Origin: Rossellomorea vietnamensis
GTDB taxonomy: Bacteria; Bacillota; Bacilli; Bacillales; Bacillaceae_B
Assembly: GCF_001305855.1 (NCBI RefSeq)
Contig: NZ_LIXZ01000008.1
Location: 124,001-188,000, forward strand
Direction of reading: 5' to 3'
DNA: 64,000 nt
Every line of letters begins with the position of its first letter. Positions within the stretch are counted from its first letter, which is position 1. Positions 24,887-34,574 of this stretch are shown in pieces. The position numbers and the translations under genes are program-made. The notes beneath the pieces are model-generated. The model saw only the letters and a list, made by a program, of their open reading frames with translations, was not told the DNA's origin and did not search any database.

Positions 24887-27262
24887 ATGAACAAGCTATT
24901 CAAAACAGGGATCACTTCAGTTGTGATGGCAGGAACATTGTTGGCTGGGATTCCAGTCAGTTCGTCTGTGTCGGCAAGTGTAGTGACGGACAACAATGTA
25001 AAAAAACAGGATTCACATTTCATCGGAACACTGGATGCTTCCTTGATCAATGATGAAAGATTACTCGCCTCATTGATCAAACAAGGAAAGATTTCATCCA
25101 AGGCTTCTGATGCCTCCAAGCAAAAAGCGTTGGAGAAGTATATTGAACTCAAAGGAAAGAAAGTTGAAGATGCCAGTGGTAAGGATCCCATCGCACCACA
25201 GGCGAAGGCAGCTGAATCCGAAAAGCATCAGAAATTCAAAAATGCCAGTAAAAAAGGCAGCGGCAAACTACAAGGAAATACAAAACATCCTGATCCCGTA
25301 AAGGAATCACCTTCACCGGGAATAGCTAAAAAAGGGAAGCTTCTTACCATAATGGTAGAATACTCGGATTTCGCCCATAACAATATCAAACCAAACGAAA
25401 CGGATAACTACTATGCTGATTATAATACGGAGCACTTCGAAGAAATGATCTTTGGCGAAGATGGCGTAACGGGTCCAAATGGAGAAAATTTCGTGTCGCA
25501 AAAGCAGTACTATGAAGAGCAATCAGGTGGGACGTATACAGTCGAAGGGAACGCCTATGGTTGGCTCAAAGTTCCTGGTACAGCGAAATATTATGGAGCT
25601 GACAAAGCATCAGGAGGTCATGATAATGTGACACCTGGTGGATCGAAACAATTAGTGAAAGATACTTATGCTGCAGCACTTGCGGCAGGAATTCCACTTG
25701 AAGACTATGACTTAGAAGATCCGCATGATTTAGACGGTGACGGAAACTACTGGGAGCCGGATGGATTAGTCGATCACCTTCAAATCATCCACTCCGGTAT
25801 GGGACAGGAAGCTGGAGGCGGCTCATTATTCGATAACGCCATCTGGTCTCACAGATCTGCCGTATTCTATGACCTTGACGGACTTGGAAAAGGAAAACCG
25901 GGATTCTATGATTACACAATGATGCCTGAAGATGGCGCAACAGGTGTATTCGCTCATGAATATGGTCATGACCTGGGATTGCCGGATGAATATGACACAA
26001 TCTATTCGGGTGCAGGAGATGCGGTCGAATATTGGTCGATCATGTCTGCGGGATCATGGGCAGGTAAAGTGCCAGGTGCGGAACCGACTGGTTTCTCCCC
26101 ATGGGCTAAATCTTACTTACAATCGACACTTGGCGGAAATTGGACAAAGCCGACTGTTGTCGACTTTGAAGATTTAAAGAAAAAAGGAACGACCTTCCTT
26201 CTGGATCAGGCGAATTCTCCTAATGGACAAAACCATCAGGCGATTCAAGTGAATTTACCTCAGAAGAAGACAGCCATCAATACCCCTGCTTCCGGAAGCT
26301 ACGAATATTGGGGCGGCCAGAAAGATGAAATAGATAGTAACATGGTGACGGATGTTGACTTAACAGGAAAATCCTCTGCAAAGCTGACGTTCGACGCTTG
26401 GTATGATATTGAAGAACAATGGGATTTTGGATTTGTCCAAGTTTCAACGGATAATGGTTCAACATGGAAGTCTTTAGGGAATGAAAACACGAGAAGCGAC
26501 GTGGTGGCAGAAGGATATCCAACCATTTTGAACTCAATGCCTGGCTTCACAGGTAATTCCAATGGCTGGAAATCCCAAACGTTCGACTTAAATCAATATG
26601 CAGGGCAAAAAATCAAATTAAGATTGCGATATGCAACTGACTGGGGTACAAGTCTGACTGGATTCTTTGCTGACAACATTAAGGTTGTAGCAGATGGAGC
26701 TACTGTATTCAGTGATGGTGGAGAATCGACAAACACACCATTCACACTTAATGGATTCGAACGCTCTGACGGAAATAAATATGTCGACCACTACTACTTA
26801 ATGGAATGGCGTAACCATCAAGGTGTGGACAAAGGTCTTGCCCACATCAAACGCGGCAACTCATTGATGAGTTACGACGGAGGTCTCGTTGTCTGGTATG
26901 TGGATGACACGTATACTGATAACTGGACAGGCATCCATCCTGGTGACGGGTTCCTTGGAGTCGTCGATGCCCATGATGATACGAATTTAGTCTGGAATAC
27001 TGGTGTTAAGGCTTCAAGTCGCTACCATGTAGCAGATGCAGCATTTAACTTCATGCCGACGTCAGGATTAAACTTGATTTACCCAGATCAAACTCTTACT
27101 TTCCCAAGTCAGCGCGGAGTTCCTTTATTTAACGATATGAAGGATTATAACAACTCCTACCTGCCGGATGCCGGCCGTAATATCAGCCATTACGGACTGA
27201 AGGTACTGGTCAACGATCAGGCAAAAGACAAATCGGTCGGTTCGATCATTTTGTCGAAGTAG
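24887..27262 (+). CDS. inhA: Immune inhibitor A-type secreted metalloprotease (M6)
   Basis: A 791-residue exoprotease: signal peptide to about residue 30, propeptide to about 140, and the M6 catalytic domain with zinc ligands H357 and H361 and catalytic E358 in AHEYGHDLGLPDEYD. A C-terminal half follows with a MAM/jelly-roll-like region (DVDLTGKSSAKLTFDAWYDIE, KLRLRYATDWGT) and the VKVLVNDQ-type end. In the B. cereus group InhA1 degrades host antimicrobial peptides and shapes the secretome, and it is encoded near sipW-tasA/calY, as here. The start has a GGGGG-rich ribosome binding site. It is monocistronic. Confidence 0.93.
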   Translation: MNKLFKTGITSVVMAGTLLAGIPVSSSVSASVVTDNNVKKQDSHFIGTLDASLINDERLLASLIKQGKISSKASDASKQKALEKYIELKGKKVEDASGKDPIAPQAKAAESEKHQKFKNASKKGSGKLQGNTKHPDPVKESPSPGIAKKGKLLTIMVEYSDFAHNNIKPNETDNYYADYNTEHFEEMIFGEDGVTGPNGENFVSQKQYYEEQSGGTYTVEGNAYGWLKVPGTAKYYGADKASGGHDNVTPGGSKQLVKDTYAAALAAGIPLEDYDLEDPHDLDGDGNYWEPDGLVDHLQIIHSGMGQEAGGGSLFDNAIWSHRSAVFYDLDGLGKGKPGFYDYTMMPEDGATGVFAHEYGHDLGLPDEYDTIYSGAGDAVEYWSIMSAGSWAGKVPGAEPTGFSPWAKSYLQSTLGGNWTKPTVVDFEDLKKKGTTFLLDQANSPNGQNHQAIQVNLPQKKTAINTPASGSYEYWGGQKDEIDSNMVTDVDLTGKSSAKLTFDAWYDIEEQWDFGFVQVSTDNGSTWKSLGNENTRSDVVAEGYPTILNSMPGFTGNSNGWKSQTFDLNQYAGQKIKLRLRYATDWGTSLTGFFADNIKVVADGATVFSDGGESTNTPFTLNGFERSDGNKYVDHYYLMEWRNHQGVDKGLAHIKRGNSLMSYDGGLVVWYVDDTYTDNWTGIHPGDGFLGVVDAHDDTNLVWNTGVKASSRYHVADAAFNFMPTSGLNLIYPDQTLTFPSQRGVPLFNDMKDYNNSYLPDAGRNISHYGLKVLVNDQAKDKSVGSIILSK

Positions 27263-27283
27263 AATAATAGAATGAAAGATTAG

Positions 27284-27331
27284 CTCCTGAATAAGGGTTG
27301 GTTCTCAACCCCTTGCTCGGGAGTTTTTTTA
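27284..27331 (+). terminator. Terminator after inhA
   Basis: CTCC...GGAG outer arms enclose AAGGGTTG/CAACCCCTT, followed by seven T. Confidence 0.85.
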
Positions 27332-27383
27332 TCTCACTCGACTCCCCTTTTCATCCTTCCTTCCTTTCACAATAACCCACAAG

Positions 27384-27411
27384 AAAAACGGCCCTTCACC
27401 ATGAAGGGCCG
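27384..27411 (-). terminator. Terminator of degSU
   Basis: The stem CGGCCCTTC/GAAGGGCCG with a short loop is followed by TTTTTC on the minus strand. Confidence 0.9.
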
Positions 27412-27456
27412 CTCTCTCAACAACAAATTCACAATCCTCTATTTAGCAACCGGTGC

Positions 27457-28134
27457 TTATCGCACTTCCACCCAGCCGTTTTTAATCGCAGTCACCACTG
27501 CCTGGGTACGGTCGTTCACGTTCATTTTTTGTAGTATATTACTTACATGATTTTTAACAGTTTTTTCACTGATGTATAATCCTTCACCGATGCCACGGTT
27601 ACTCTTTCCGTCTGCAAGCATCTGCAGGACTTCACATTCGCGGCGCGTTAACAGGTGAAGCGGGCGGCGAACTTCGGATTGCTGGAACCCGCCTGAGTTC
27701 TGGGCGTTTGCCAGGCGCTTGTATTCTGCAACCAGATTATGCGTCACTTTCGGATGGACGTATGAACCGCCTTCAGCGACGATTTTCACAGCGTCAACGA
27801 GCGCGTCTGAGTCCATCTCTTTTAGAAGGTAGCCAAGAGCCCCTGTCTTCAGCGCATGGTTCACATAGTTCTCATCATCGTGGATGGACAGGATGATGAC
27901 TTTCGTATCCGGATACTTGGCCATTAATTCACGAGTTGCTTCCACGCCGTTTGTCTCAGGCATGTTGATATCCATGAGGACTACGTCGGGTTCATGTGTT
28001 TCGACGAGGTTCATTGCATCTGAACCGTCATCACCTTCTGCTACTACGTTGAAAGAAGGTTCGAATTCGAGGATTCGTTTAACCCCTTCCCTGAAAAGCT
28101 GATGATCGTCAATGATAACAATATTTGTTGCCAT
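27457..28134 (-). CDS. degU: Response regulator DegU (NarL family)
   Basis: A 225-residue regulator: receiver domain with the phosphoacceptor aspartate in [14 protein letters not shown] (about residue 56), and a LuxR-type helix-turn-helix at the C-terminus ([28 protein letters not shown]). DegU controls exoenzymes, competence, motility and biofilm genes in Bacillus. It follows degS by 30 bp, as in B. subtilis. Several surface and secreted proteins in this window (InhA, TasA, wall hydrolases) are plausible targets. Confidence 0.97.
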   Translation of the reverse strand: MATNIVIIDDHQLFREGVKRILEFEPSFNVVAEGDDGSDAMNLVETHEPDVVLMDINMPETNGVEATRELMAKYPDTKVIILSIHDDENYVNHALKTGALGYLLKEMDSDALVDAVKIVAEGGSYVHPKVTHNLVAEYKRLANAQNSGGFQQSEVRRPLHLLTRRECEVLQMLADGKSNRGIGEGLYISEKTVKNHVSNILQKMNVNDRTQAVVTAIKNGWVEVR

Positions 28135-28163
28135 GTCTTTCGCCTCCCTAAACCTTCGAAAAT

Positions 28164-29306
28164 TTACGTATTAAGCGGAACCTGGATCAGTATGACCGTC
28201 CCTGCCCCTACTTTAGAGTCAATCGTGATGTCTCCTTCGAGAAGGTCGACACGTTCTTTCATCCCCATGATTCCAAAGGATCCTGTCTTCTGTATGTCTT
28301 TATCGAATCCTTTGCCGTTGTCTTTGATGACAACTGTTATTTGGTCTTTCTTTACTTCTACTTTAACTTGGATATGCGTGGCTTCTGCGTGCTTAAGGGC
28401 GTTCTGGACACTTTCTTGTACTAACCTGAACAGAGCGACTTCGAATTTGGAAGGAAGTCTGATATCGAGCCCCATATTCACAAACTGAATGGAGGTCTCC
28501 TGGTTATACTCTTCGATTGTACTCAAGTATTTTTTGAGGGTCGGTATCAATCCGAGGTCATCAAGCGCCATCGGTCTGAGGTCATAGATGATGCGGCGGA
28601 CCTCATACAGTGCGGATCGGACCATTCGTTTAAGATCGCGGATTTCCGTGATGGCATCATCAGTCGTCTTCTCCCGGAACACTCGTTCAATCAGATCCGA
28701 GCGAATCATCACATTTGCCATCATTTGTGCAGGGCCGTCATGAATTTCACGGGATAAGCGTTTCCGCTCGTCCTCCTGGGCCTCGATGATCCTGAGACCG
28801 AAATCCTGCCGCTGCTTTGCGTCTTCTAACGCCTCACCCACTTGCCTTAAGTCACTATTCAAATAATTGAGAACGACGGATATTTGTGAGCAGAGATTCT
28901 CTGCCTTTTCAATCGTGTCCCCGAGTGCCTGCAAGCGTCTTTCCAGTTCATCCCTGCGGTTCCGAAGCTGCTTTTCCTGCTGTCTGTTCATGGATAGCTT
29001 CATCTGCAGATCATGAGCCTTCTCATACGCTTCTCTTACCTGGTCTTCTGAATAGGTTTGGAAATGCTTGCTGACTTCAGAAAGTCTGAGCCGTGCAAAC
29101 TTCGATTTCTGTTGGAGATCGTCTCCTTCATCAATCACCTTCAGGACCATTTCTTTCACTTCCAGTAATTCTCTCATCAACTCTTCATAATCAGTTCGAC
29201 ATTGCTCGCCAATCTGGAAGATCTCATCCTTACTTTCGTCAACCGTATCGACCATCTTTTTCAGGATGCTATCCAACACTTTGGTGTCTATTTTTTTAAG
29301 TGACAC
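28164..29306 (-). CDS. degS: Cytoplasmic sensor histidine kinase DegS
   Basis: A 380-residue soluble kinase without transmembrane segments. The N-terminal 170 residues form a coiled-coil sensor region. The HPK7-type dimerisation motif [20 protein letters not shown] carries the phosphorylated histidine (about residue 189). The ATPase has [13 protein letters not shown] and DNGKGFD motifs and ends with [12 protein letters not shown]. Together with DegU it senses inhibition of flagellar rotation and other signals. The length matches B. subtilis DegS. Confidence 0.96.
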   Translation of the reverse strand: MSLKKIDTKVLDSILKKMVDTVDESKDEIFQIGEQCRTDYEELMRELLEVKEMVLKVIDEGDDLQQKSKFARLRLSEVSKHFQTYSEDQVREAYEKAHDLQMKLSMNRQQEKQLRNRRDELERRLQALGDTIEKAENLCSQISVVLNYLNSDLRQVGEALEDAKQRQDFGLRIIEAQEDERKRLSREIHDGPAQMMANVMIRSDLIERVFREKTTDDAITEIRDLKRMVRSALYEVRRIIYDLRPMALDDLGLIPTLKKYLSTIEEYNQETSIQFVNMGLDIRLPSKFEVALFRLVQESVQNALKHAEATHIQVKVEVKKDQITVVIKDNGKGFDKDIQKTGSFGIMGMKERVDLLEGDITIDSKVGAGTVILIQVPLNT

Positions 29307-29807
29307 GGTACACCCCTCTTTTGTTCCACAATAGTCGTCCGCCTAGCTTCAAGAAAACTATCCTTGCATAGTAATAATCGGTTTTATTCGTTCAGGGCAA
29401 CATGCCCATAGACCTACTGTTCATCTATACTAGATCGTACCTATTATCAATTCAATGGAAAGTCATGAAACTCCTTTATTCATCTAGGCATATTCCTATG
29501 TAATACTTCTACCAAGGGATTATTCGCTCCAGGAATAATAGAGAAACTATGGCAATTATCTAGACCATTCGGCTTCCCTAAAGAAGCGTTGGAACAACTG
29601 AAGTATTACTATCAGCGTCCATTATACCATGTCACATATTGTCGGAGATTAAAGTTTGATTACATTGTATTACCATTATTTCATGTAGAACCAGTTTTTA
29701 CCTCGAAAAGACGCCGGAATTGTGCATTCTTCACCATTTTTCTATATAGTAGAATTAGGATAAAAGCGCATACTTTGTCGCAAGCTGCGGCAATCGTGAA
29801 AGGAGAA
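29307..29807. other. Divergent upstream region of degS and yvyE
   Basis: About 500 bp without a supported gene. TTGTGC (about 29717) and TATATA (about 29740) with 17-bp spacing may be the yvyE promoter. Reading frames crossing it lack ribosome binding sites. No RNA was recognised. Confidence 0.45.
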
Positions 29808-29813
29808 ATGAGT

Positions 29814-30458
29814 TTGCTACATCAGTATAATACCGTCAAGGGTTACGGAGAAAATGAAATCAATATCGAACGTTCACGATTTCTCACCTATGTGAACCGG
29901 GTGGAGACCGAGGAAGAAGCACAGGAATTCATTGCATCGATCAAGAAGAAGCATCATGATGCCAATCATAACTGCTCTGCGTATATGATCGGCGAACAGA
30001 ATCTAATCCAGAAAGCGAACGATGACGGGGAACCGAGTGGGACAGCCGGTGTTCCCATACTTGAGGTGTTAAAGAAGCGGGATTTGAAAGATACGGTTGT
30101 TGTCGTCACACGTTATTTCGGGGGCATCAAGCTTGGGGCAGGCGGTCTGATCCGTGCATATGGACGGGCTACCTCGGAAGGACTGAACGCCACTGGGATT
30201 GTCGAAAGACGTCTGATGCGGGTCATGAAGACGAAAATCGATTATACGTGGTTGGGCAAGGTGGAAAATGAAGTGCGGTCATCTCACTATCAATTGAAAG
30301 ACATTCACTATCTGGATGCTGTTGAGGTTGAAGTGTATGTGGAGGAAGCGTCTAAGGAACAGTTTGTTGATTGGATGACGGAGCTCACGAATGGGCAGGG
30401 TGAAATTCACGAGAGTAATGTAGTCTATTTAGAACATGATATTAATACCCGCCTTTAA
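29814..30458 (+). CDS. yvyE: YigZ/IMPACT family protein
   Basis: A 214-residue protein with the N-terminal UPF0029/IMPACT domain (HNCSAYMIGE, KANDDGEPSGTAGVPILEVL, VVVTRYFGGIKLGAGGLIRAYG) and a C-terminal DUF1949-like domain. The biochemical role is unsettled. Relatives affect translation control or nucleic-acid binding. TTG 29814 is preferred because it lies 8 nt after AGGAG and yields MLHQY, close to MLHSY of B. subtilis YvyE as I recall it. The ATG at 29808 is too near the ribosome binding site. Its position next to degS and an LCP gene is the same as in B. subtilis. Confidence 0.93.
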   Translation: MLHQYNTVKGYGENEINIERSRFLTYVNRVETEEEAQEFIASIKKKHHDANHNCSAYMIGEQNLIQKANDDGEPSGTAGVPILEVLKKRDLKDTVVVVTRYFGGIKLGAGGLIRAYGRATSEGLNATGIVERRLMRVMKTKIDYTWLGKVENEVRSSHYQLKDIHYLDAVEVEVYVEEASKEQFVDWMTELTNGQGEIHESNVVYLEHDINTRL

Positions 30459-30503
30459 TCAATCTAAAACATAACCGTAAATGAATCTTAATACTAGTTT
30501 TCA

Positions 30504-30532
30504 TTTCAAACGGACTTGTAATCGTTTATAAT
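30504..30532 (+). promoter_or_regulatory. Probable sigma-A promoter of the LCP gene
   Basis: TATAAT at 30527-30532 has a weak -35 (TTTCAA, 30504-30509) at 17 bp. It overlaps an in-frame TTG at 30532, which argues for the downstream ATG as start. Confidence 0.5.
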
Positions 30533-30567
30533 TGTCTAATGGATCAAATTTAAAGGATGATATAAAT

Positions 30568-31581
30568 ATGAAGGATTTCAATGAAGATAGACTTCGCCAC
30601 GCCAGAAAGATCAGAAAGAAAAGAAGAAAAAGAGTTATACTGACAATCATAAGCATCTTTTTGTTAATATCCATAGGAGGATTAAGCTTTATGGCTTATA
30701 AGTCCTATTCAGCATTAGACAATACTTATTCAGAAATAGAACGGGGAGCTAAATCGAAACTCCGGGATGAACAAGTGTATGTTTCCAATGATCCTTTCTC
30801 AGTGCTGTTGCTGGGTGTAGAAGATTACTCAAGTGAACATGACAAAGGAAGATCCGATACTATCATGGTTGCTACGTTTAATCCAAAAGATCAAACAATG
30901 AAATTGGTAAGTATCCCTAGAGACACTTTAGTAGATATTCCCGATAACGGTGAAAATAAAATCAATCACTCCTTTGCCTATGGTGGTAAAGAATTAGTGA
31001 TAGATACCGTAGAGAATTTTCTTAATATACCTATAGATTATTACGTAACGGTTAATTTTAATGGATTTAAAAATATCATTGATGAAGTTGGCGGTGTCAC
31101 AGTAGATGTGCCATTCGATTTCTATGATATCAATAAAGATTGGGACAAATTTTACTTCAAAGAGGGCAAGCAAAAGCTGAACGGTGAAGAAGCACTGGTT
31201 TATGCAAGAATGCGTAAAAAAGATCCACGTGGAGACTTCGGACGGAATGAAAGACAGAGACAGATTGTCACTAGCCTTATTGATAAGGCACTGTCCCCTA
31301 AAACATTCTTAAAAGTTGACGATCTTGCAGAAGAAGTCGGAAGTAATGTAGAAACAAATATGAAGATTAAAGAAGGACTTGCGTTCATTCAGAAGTATAA
31401 AGATTTCTCATCATCTTCATTAGAGCAAATAGAGTTTTCAGGTACTGATGAATATTATAGCGGGGTATACTACTTTATCCCTGATGAAGAAAAAACAGAT
31501 GAAATCATCAAGGAATTACAGCATCACCTACAATATACACCTCCAGAAACGGAGGAAACTGATGAGGAATCATCTTATTAA
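30568..31581 (+). CDS. LytR-CpsA-Psr (LCP) family wall polymer ligase (TagV/YvhJ position)
   Basis: A 337-residue protein: a very basic cytoplasmic N-terminus (RHARKIRKKRRKR), one transmembrane helix near residues 22-42, and the LCP domain (FSVLLLGVEDYSSEHDKGRSD, SIPRDTLVDIP, ENKINHSFAYGG, RKKDPRGDFGRNERQRQ). It attaches undecaprenyl-linked anionic polymers to peptidoglycan outside the membrane. The neighbours degSU-yvyE and, beyond the inserted cluster, tagO correspond to the tagV locus of B. subtilis. ATG 30568 is supported by AAAGGATG. The C-terminal tail is acidic. Confidence 0.92.
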   Translation: MKDFNEDRLRHARKIRKKRRKRVILTIISIFLLISIGGLSFMAYKSYSALDNTYSEIERGAKSKLRDEQVYVSNDPFSVLLLGVEDYSSEHDKGRSDTIMVATFNPKDQTMKLVSIPRDTLVDIPDNGENKINHSFAYGGKELVIDTVENFLNIPIDYYVTVNFNGFKNIIDEVGGVTVDVPFDFYDINKDWDKFYFKEGKQKLNGEEALVYARMRKKDPRGDFGRNERQRQIVTSLIDKALSPKTFLKVDDLAEEVGSNVETNMKIKEGLAFIQKYKDFSSSSLEQIEFSGTDEYYSGVYYFIPDEEKTDEIIKELQHHLQYTPPETEETDEESSY

Positions 31582-31590
31582 CTTATTAAC

Positions 31591-31630
31591 AAGAGAAGGC
31601 ATTCACCGTTAACGGTGAATGCCTTCTCTT
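31591..31630. terminator. Bidirectional terminator, perfect 40-bp palindrome
   Basis: The two 20-bp arms are exact reverse complements (first arm AAGAGAAGGCATTCACCGTT). It lies between the convergent LCP gene and polysaccharide cluster 2, and T-runs occur on both sides. Confidence 0.9.
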
Positions 31631-31640
31631 GTTTTTCTCT

Positions 31641-32348
31641 TTATATCCTTTCATCGTCTCTATATTCCTTGAATAGCTCTGGGATTAGGAGGATGAATAG
31701 GCTTAACATGATACCTACTAGGAAGCCGAAGATGGCTTTTTTCAGTGGGTTGTCGTATTCAGTCGATATGGACAATGGTTCTGCTAATTCATTCTTTCTT
31801 AAATTTACTAATGTTTGATTTTGTTCATATAAAAATTCTATCGCATCTTCTTTTCCGTTTACAAATTCAGTAGAGAGTTTATCTTCATCTTCATAAACTT
31901 TTAGTAGAGCTTCCATTCTATCTATACTTGTTTTTACATGATCATATTTTTTTCCAAAAAGAGTATCAGACTTTTGGAGGAAGTATTTGGTTATTGATTG
32001 AACAATATCTTCAGATTTCTTTTTATTTTCTGAAGTAAATTTAAACTCAACCAGATTCCTGCCTACCTCTTCAACTCTTAAGCCTTTATTTACTTCTTCT
32101 GGTGGGTACTTTAATGAATTAACATTTTTCAGTTCTGTAGTTGTAAAGAAGTCTTTTACAGAGCTTGCCCCTGATAAACCTTCATTCTCAAAATTACCCA
32201 ATACAATCTTAGTCGACGCCGTATAAGAGGTCTCCTTCCCCATCTCCATAAAGTAAGCAATTCCCGCCGTAACGATCGGAATGATACAAAGAAGAATAAA
32301 GAGTTTCTTGAATCTACGGATGATTGATGCTGCCATTTGTTTTAACAA
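31641..32348 (-). CDS. Wzz/YveK-family chain-length protein, cluster 2
   Basis: A protein of about 235 residues with transmembrane helices near residues 12-32 and 200-220 enclosing an extracytoplasmic domain (KIVLGNFENEGLSG, EEVNKGLRVEEVGRNLVEFKF). It lacks a kinase domain, and no kinase gene is adjacent. It may work with the ywqD kinase or act alone on polymer length. TTG 32348 is 9 nt after AAAGGTG and is preferred to GTG 32360, which touches the ribosome binding site. It overlaps the end of the polymerase gene and is last in the cluster 2 transcript. Confidence 0.8.
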   Translation of the reverse strand: MLKQMAASIIRRFKKLFILLCIIPIVTAGIAYFMEMGKETSYTASTKIVLGNFENEGLSGASSVKDFFTTTELKNVNSLKYPPEEVNKGLRVEEVGRNLVEFKFTSENKKKSEDIVQSITKYFLQKSDTLFGKKYDHVKTSIDRMEALLKVYEDEDKLSTEFVNGKEDAIEFLYEQNQTLVNLRKNELAEPLSISTEYDNPLKKAIFGFLVGIMLSLFILLIPELFKEYRDDERI

Positions 32349-33801
32349 TGTGATCTTCACCTTTCTTTTTCATATAAACAAAGCCTATACATACTCCAAT
32401 GAACAACCAGTTGTAGTGAAGCGCCATAAAGGAATTGGGACTGATGCTGGCCATTGTGAAGGCACCCAGGCCGCAAATTAACGCTTCTCCCATGTACCGA
32501 CTGGCTTGATCGTGGTTTGTCCTTACTATCTTCACCAATTGGATAAATAAGTAAATCAATAACAGAATGTAGCCCACAAAGATAATGACACCATAATGTA
32601 TCAATACTTCAGCCCACCAATTATGCACATTATAATCACCTGAAGTGTCATATACTTGGAACTTTTTCATGTATAATTCGATATTTCCAGGTGCCACCCC
32701 GAATCCGAATGAATTCTCCAAGAATACCATGACATTCTTTAGAAGGTTCTCTCTGATACTGACCGAATCTCCCCCACCCTCGGTTGGAAGGAGTGTGGCG
32801 AGCTCTTTACCTACAGAACCCAATACTCCTGATACTTTGTCCCATAAGAAGATGACAACCGGAAGAAAGAATAATAAACCGGCCAGAGATAGCCTCAACC
32901 TTTGAGACGGCTTCAATACGAATAGAAACCATACAATCAAGCCCAGAAGGATCGCAATGTAGTTTGCTCTGGATGAAGCGAGGACTATTAAGTAAATGGA
33001 ACAGACCATACCGGATAAACCGATTAGCTTGTATGCTAAAGACTTTCCATTTTTCAATAAGGAAAGGAAGAAGAAAATCGCTATGGCCAAGAAGCTCGCA
33101 AAATCATTTTCGTTTGTAAAGACGGCTGTCGGGATCCCTTTTTGATACTGAGCGACATGGTTGATCCTGGATATTGGAAGATGGATGTGAAAGAAATGGT
33201 TGATCAGTCCTATTCCTACAAGGAGGAGGGACATGATGATCCAATAGAAATATAACTCTTTATAGTCTTCTTCATTTCGGTAGACTAATAAAATGAGGTA
33301 GATAAGGAAAATTCCACTTGCCAGGAATATGATATCCTGAATGGTATTCATCGGATTGATCGACCAGGAAAGGGCGAAAAAGCCAAAGAAGAGCCATAGT
33401 CCGCCAAAGCTTGTAAAAATACTCTCCTTCATCCTGCTAAGACCTGTAACGATATACTTATTTTGATAATAAATAAAGCCTATTAACATGAAAATGCACC
33501 ATGCTAATAAGATCCTGAACGGATAAATAGTAAAACCTGCCACCTTATAGAGAGGTACTGCCGCCCCTATAAAGGACGAGAGGACTAGTAAACTGACTGC
33601 AATATGGAAACGATGGGCTTTTTTCCACCACCTATGCCAGATAAATGTCAATCCACCCAGTGCTGTCACTCCAACAAATGAGACCAGAATGAGCTTTTGT
33701 AAATCAACTCCCTTAAGCATGACCACTAGATAAGCCAGTAGGAGTATGATGGAGAGCCCTATAAAAGAAGCATGGTATTTCGTTTTGGCATATGTATTCA
33801 T
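32314..33801 (-). CDS. O-antigen ligase/polymerase family membrane protein (Wzy-like)
   Basis: A 495-residue protein with about 12 hydrophobic segments and a large external loop near residues 330-400. That loop holds SIRENLLKNVMVFLENSFGFGVAPGNIE and YNVHNWWAEVLIHYG, the Wzy_C/WaaL-type signature. It probably polymerises lipid-linked repeat units made by this cluster. The ribosome binding site is AGGTGATG. It is separated from the acetyltransferase gene by a 12-bp stem-loop. Confidence 0.85.
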   Translation of the reverse strand: MNTYAKTKYHASFIGLSIILLLAYLVVMLKGVDLQKLILVSFVGVTALGGLTFIWHRWWKKAHRFHIAVSLLVLSSFIGAAVPLYKVAGFTIYPFRILLAWCIFMLIGFIYYQNKYIVTGLSRMKESIFTSFGGLWLFFGFFALSWSINPMNTIQDIIFLASGIFLIYLILLVYRNEEDYKELYFYWIIMSLLLVGIGLINHFFHIHLPISRINHVAQYQKGIPTAVFTNENDFASFLAIAIFFFLSLLKNGKSLAYKLIGLSGMVCSIYLIVLASSRANYIAILLGLIVWFLFVLKPSQRLRLSLAGLLFFLPVVIFLWDKVSGVLGSVGKELATLLPTEGGGDSVSIRENLLKNVMVFLENSFGFGVAPGNIELYMKKFQVYDTSGDYNVHNWWAEVLIHYGVIIFVGYILLLIYLFIQLVKIVRTNHDQASRYMGEALICGLGAFTMASISPNSFMALHYNWLFIGVCIGFVYMKKKGEDHIVKTNGSINHP

Positions 33802-33821
33802 AAGATCATCACCTAATAATT

Positions 33822-33850
33822 AGAGGCTGTCAGAAACAGCCTCTAATAAG
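33822..33850 (-). promoter_or_regulatory. Intra-operon stem-loop
   Basis: ATTAGAGGCTGT and ACAGCCTCTAAT form a perfect 12-bp stem between the acetyltransferase and polymerase genes. No T-run follows, so it is more likely an mRNA processing or attenuating stem than a full terminator. Confidence 0.6.
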
Positions 33851-33851
33851 T

Positions 33852-34565
33852 TTATTGATTTCTTAATAGTTGATCCTCAGGTACCTTGCGAAGCGGCTTG
33901 GCAGGAGACCCGACAACAAGTGTTTCTTGTTCTACATCTCTTGATACAATACTGCCTGCCGCTACTGTACCATCTTCATGTATGACTTTACCTGGAAGAA
34001 TGAGCGCATTGGCACCAATTCTTCCACCTTCTTTGACCGTTACACCCTTGAATTTATCATATCTCTCTTTCGATCGAGCCATATAATTATCATTGGTCGT
34101 TACAACATAAGGAGCAACGAATACATAATTGGCTAAATTGGAGTACGCTGTTATATAGCAGTTCGTTTCCAATTTGCATTTTTCGCCTACAGTACAATCA
34201 TTTTCGACAGAAACTCCACGACCGACAATCGTCTGATTACCGATTGTCACTCTTTCTCTGATAGTCGCTAAGTCTGCCACAAATACCTCTTCCCCTAACT
34301 CGGCGTTGGCATAAATGATTGATGATGTCCCCAGCGTGGTTCCATCCCCAATGACTGCAGGTGGGAGTTTTTTCACTTCAGGAAGAATAGAATTCTTTGC
34401 CCTGGTCGGCTGTTTCCCGATTACGGCATTATCCTGGATCATGACATTCTTCCCTATTTTGGTACCAGCGTAAATGATGACATTGTGTCCAATGGTTACA
34501 TTCTCTCCAAATTCCACACCATCTTCAATAACTACATTTTGTCCAACTTTAACAGGTTTCATCAT
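33852..34565 (-). CDS. UDP-3-amino-glucuronate N-acetyltransferase-like protein (WbpD/WlbB type, left-handed beta-helix)
   Basis: A 237-residue protein made of imperfect hexapeptide repeats (VVIEDGVEFGENVTIGHNV, AVIGDGTTLGTSSIIY, GGRIGANALILPGKVI), which fold as a left-handed beta-helix in trimeric acetyltransferases. The NDNYM segment of the active-site loop is typical of WlbB/WbpD sugar N-acetyltransferases. Together with the dehydrogenase, Gfo/Idh oxidoreductase and aminotransferase of the same cluster it would acetylate the 3-amino group of UDP-GlcNAc(3N)A. It is 9 bp downstream of the aminotransferase gene. Confidence 0.85.
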   Translation of the reverse strand: MMKPVKVGQNVVIEDGVEFGENVTIGHNVIIYAGTKIGKNVMIQDNAVIGKQPTRAKNSILPEVKKLPPAVIGDGTTLGTSSIIYANAELGEEVFVADLATIRERVTIGNQTIVGRGVSVENDCTVGEKCKLETNCYITAYSNLANYVFVAPYVVTTNDNYMARSKERYDKFKGVTVKEGGRIGANALILPGKVIHEDGTVAAGSIVSRDVEQETLVVGSPAKPLRKVPEDQLLRNQ

Positions 34566-34574
34566 TATTCCCCT

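Noticed and set aside
24769..25191. 140-codon minus-strand frame overlapping the start of inhA
   Set aside because: It is antisense to the signal peptide and propeptide of InhA and includes the promoter palindrome. A shadow frame.
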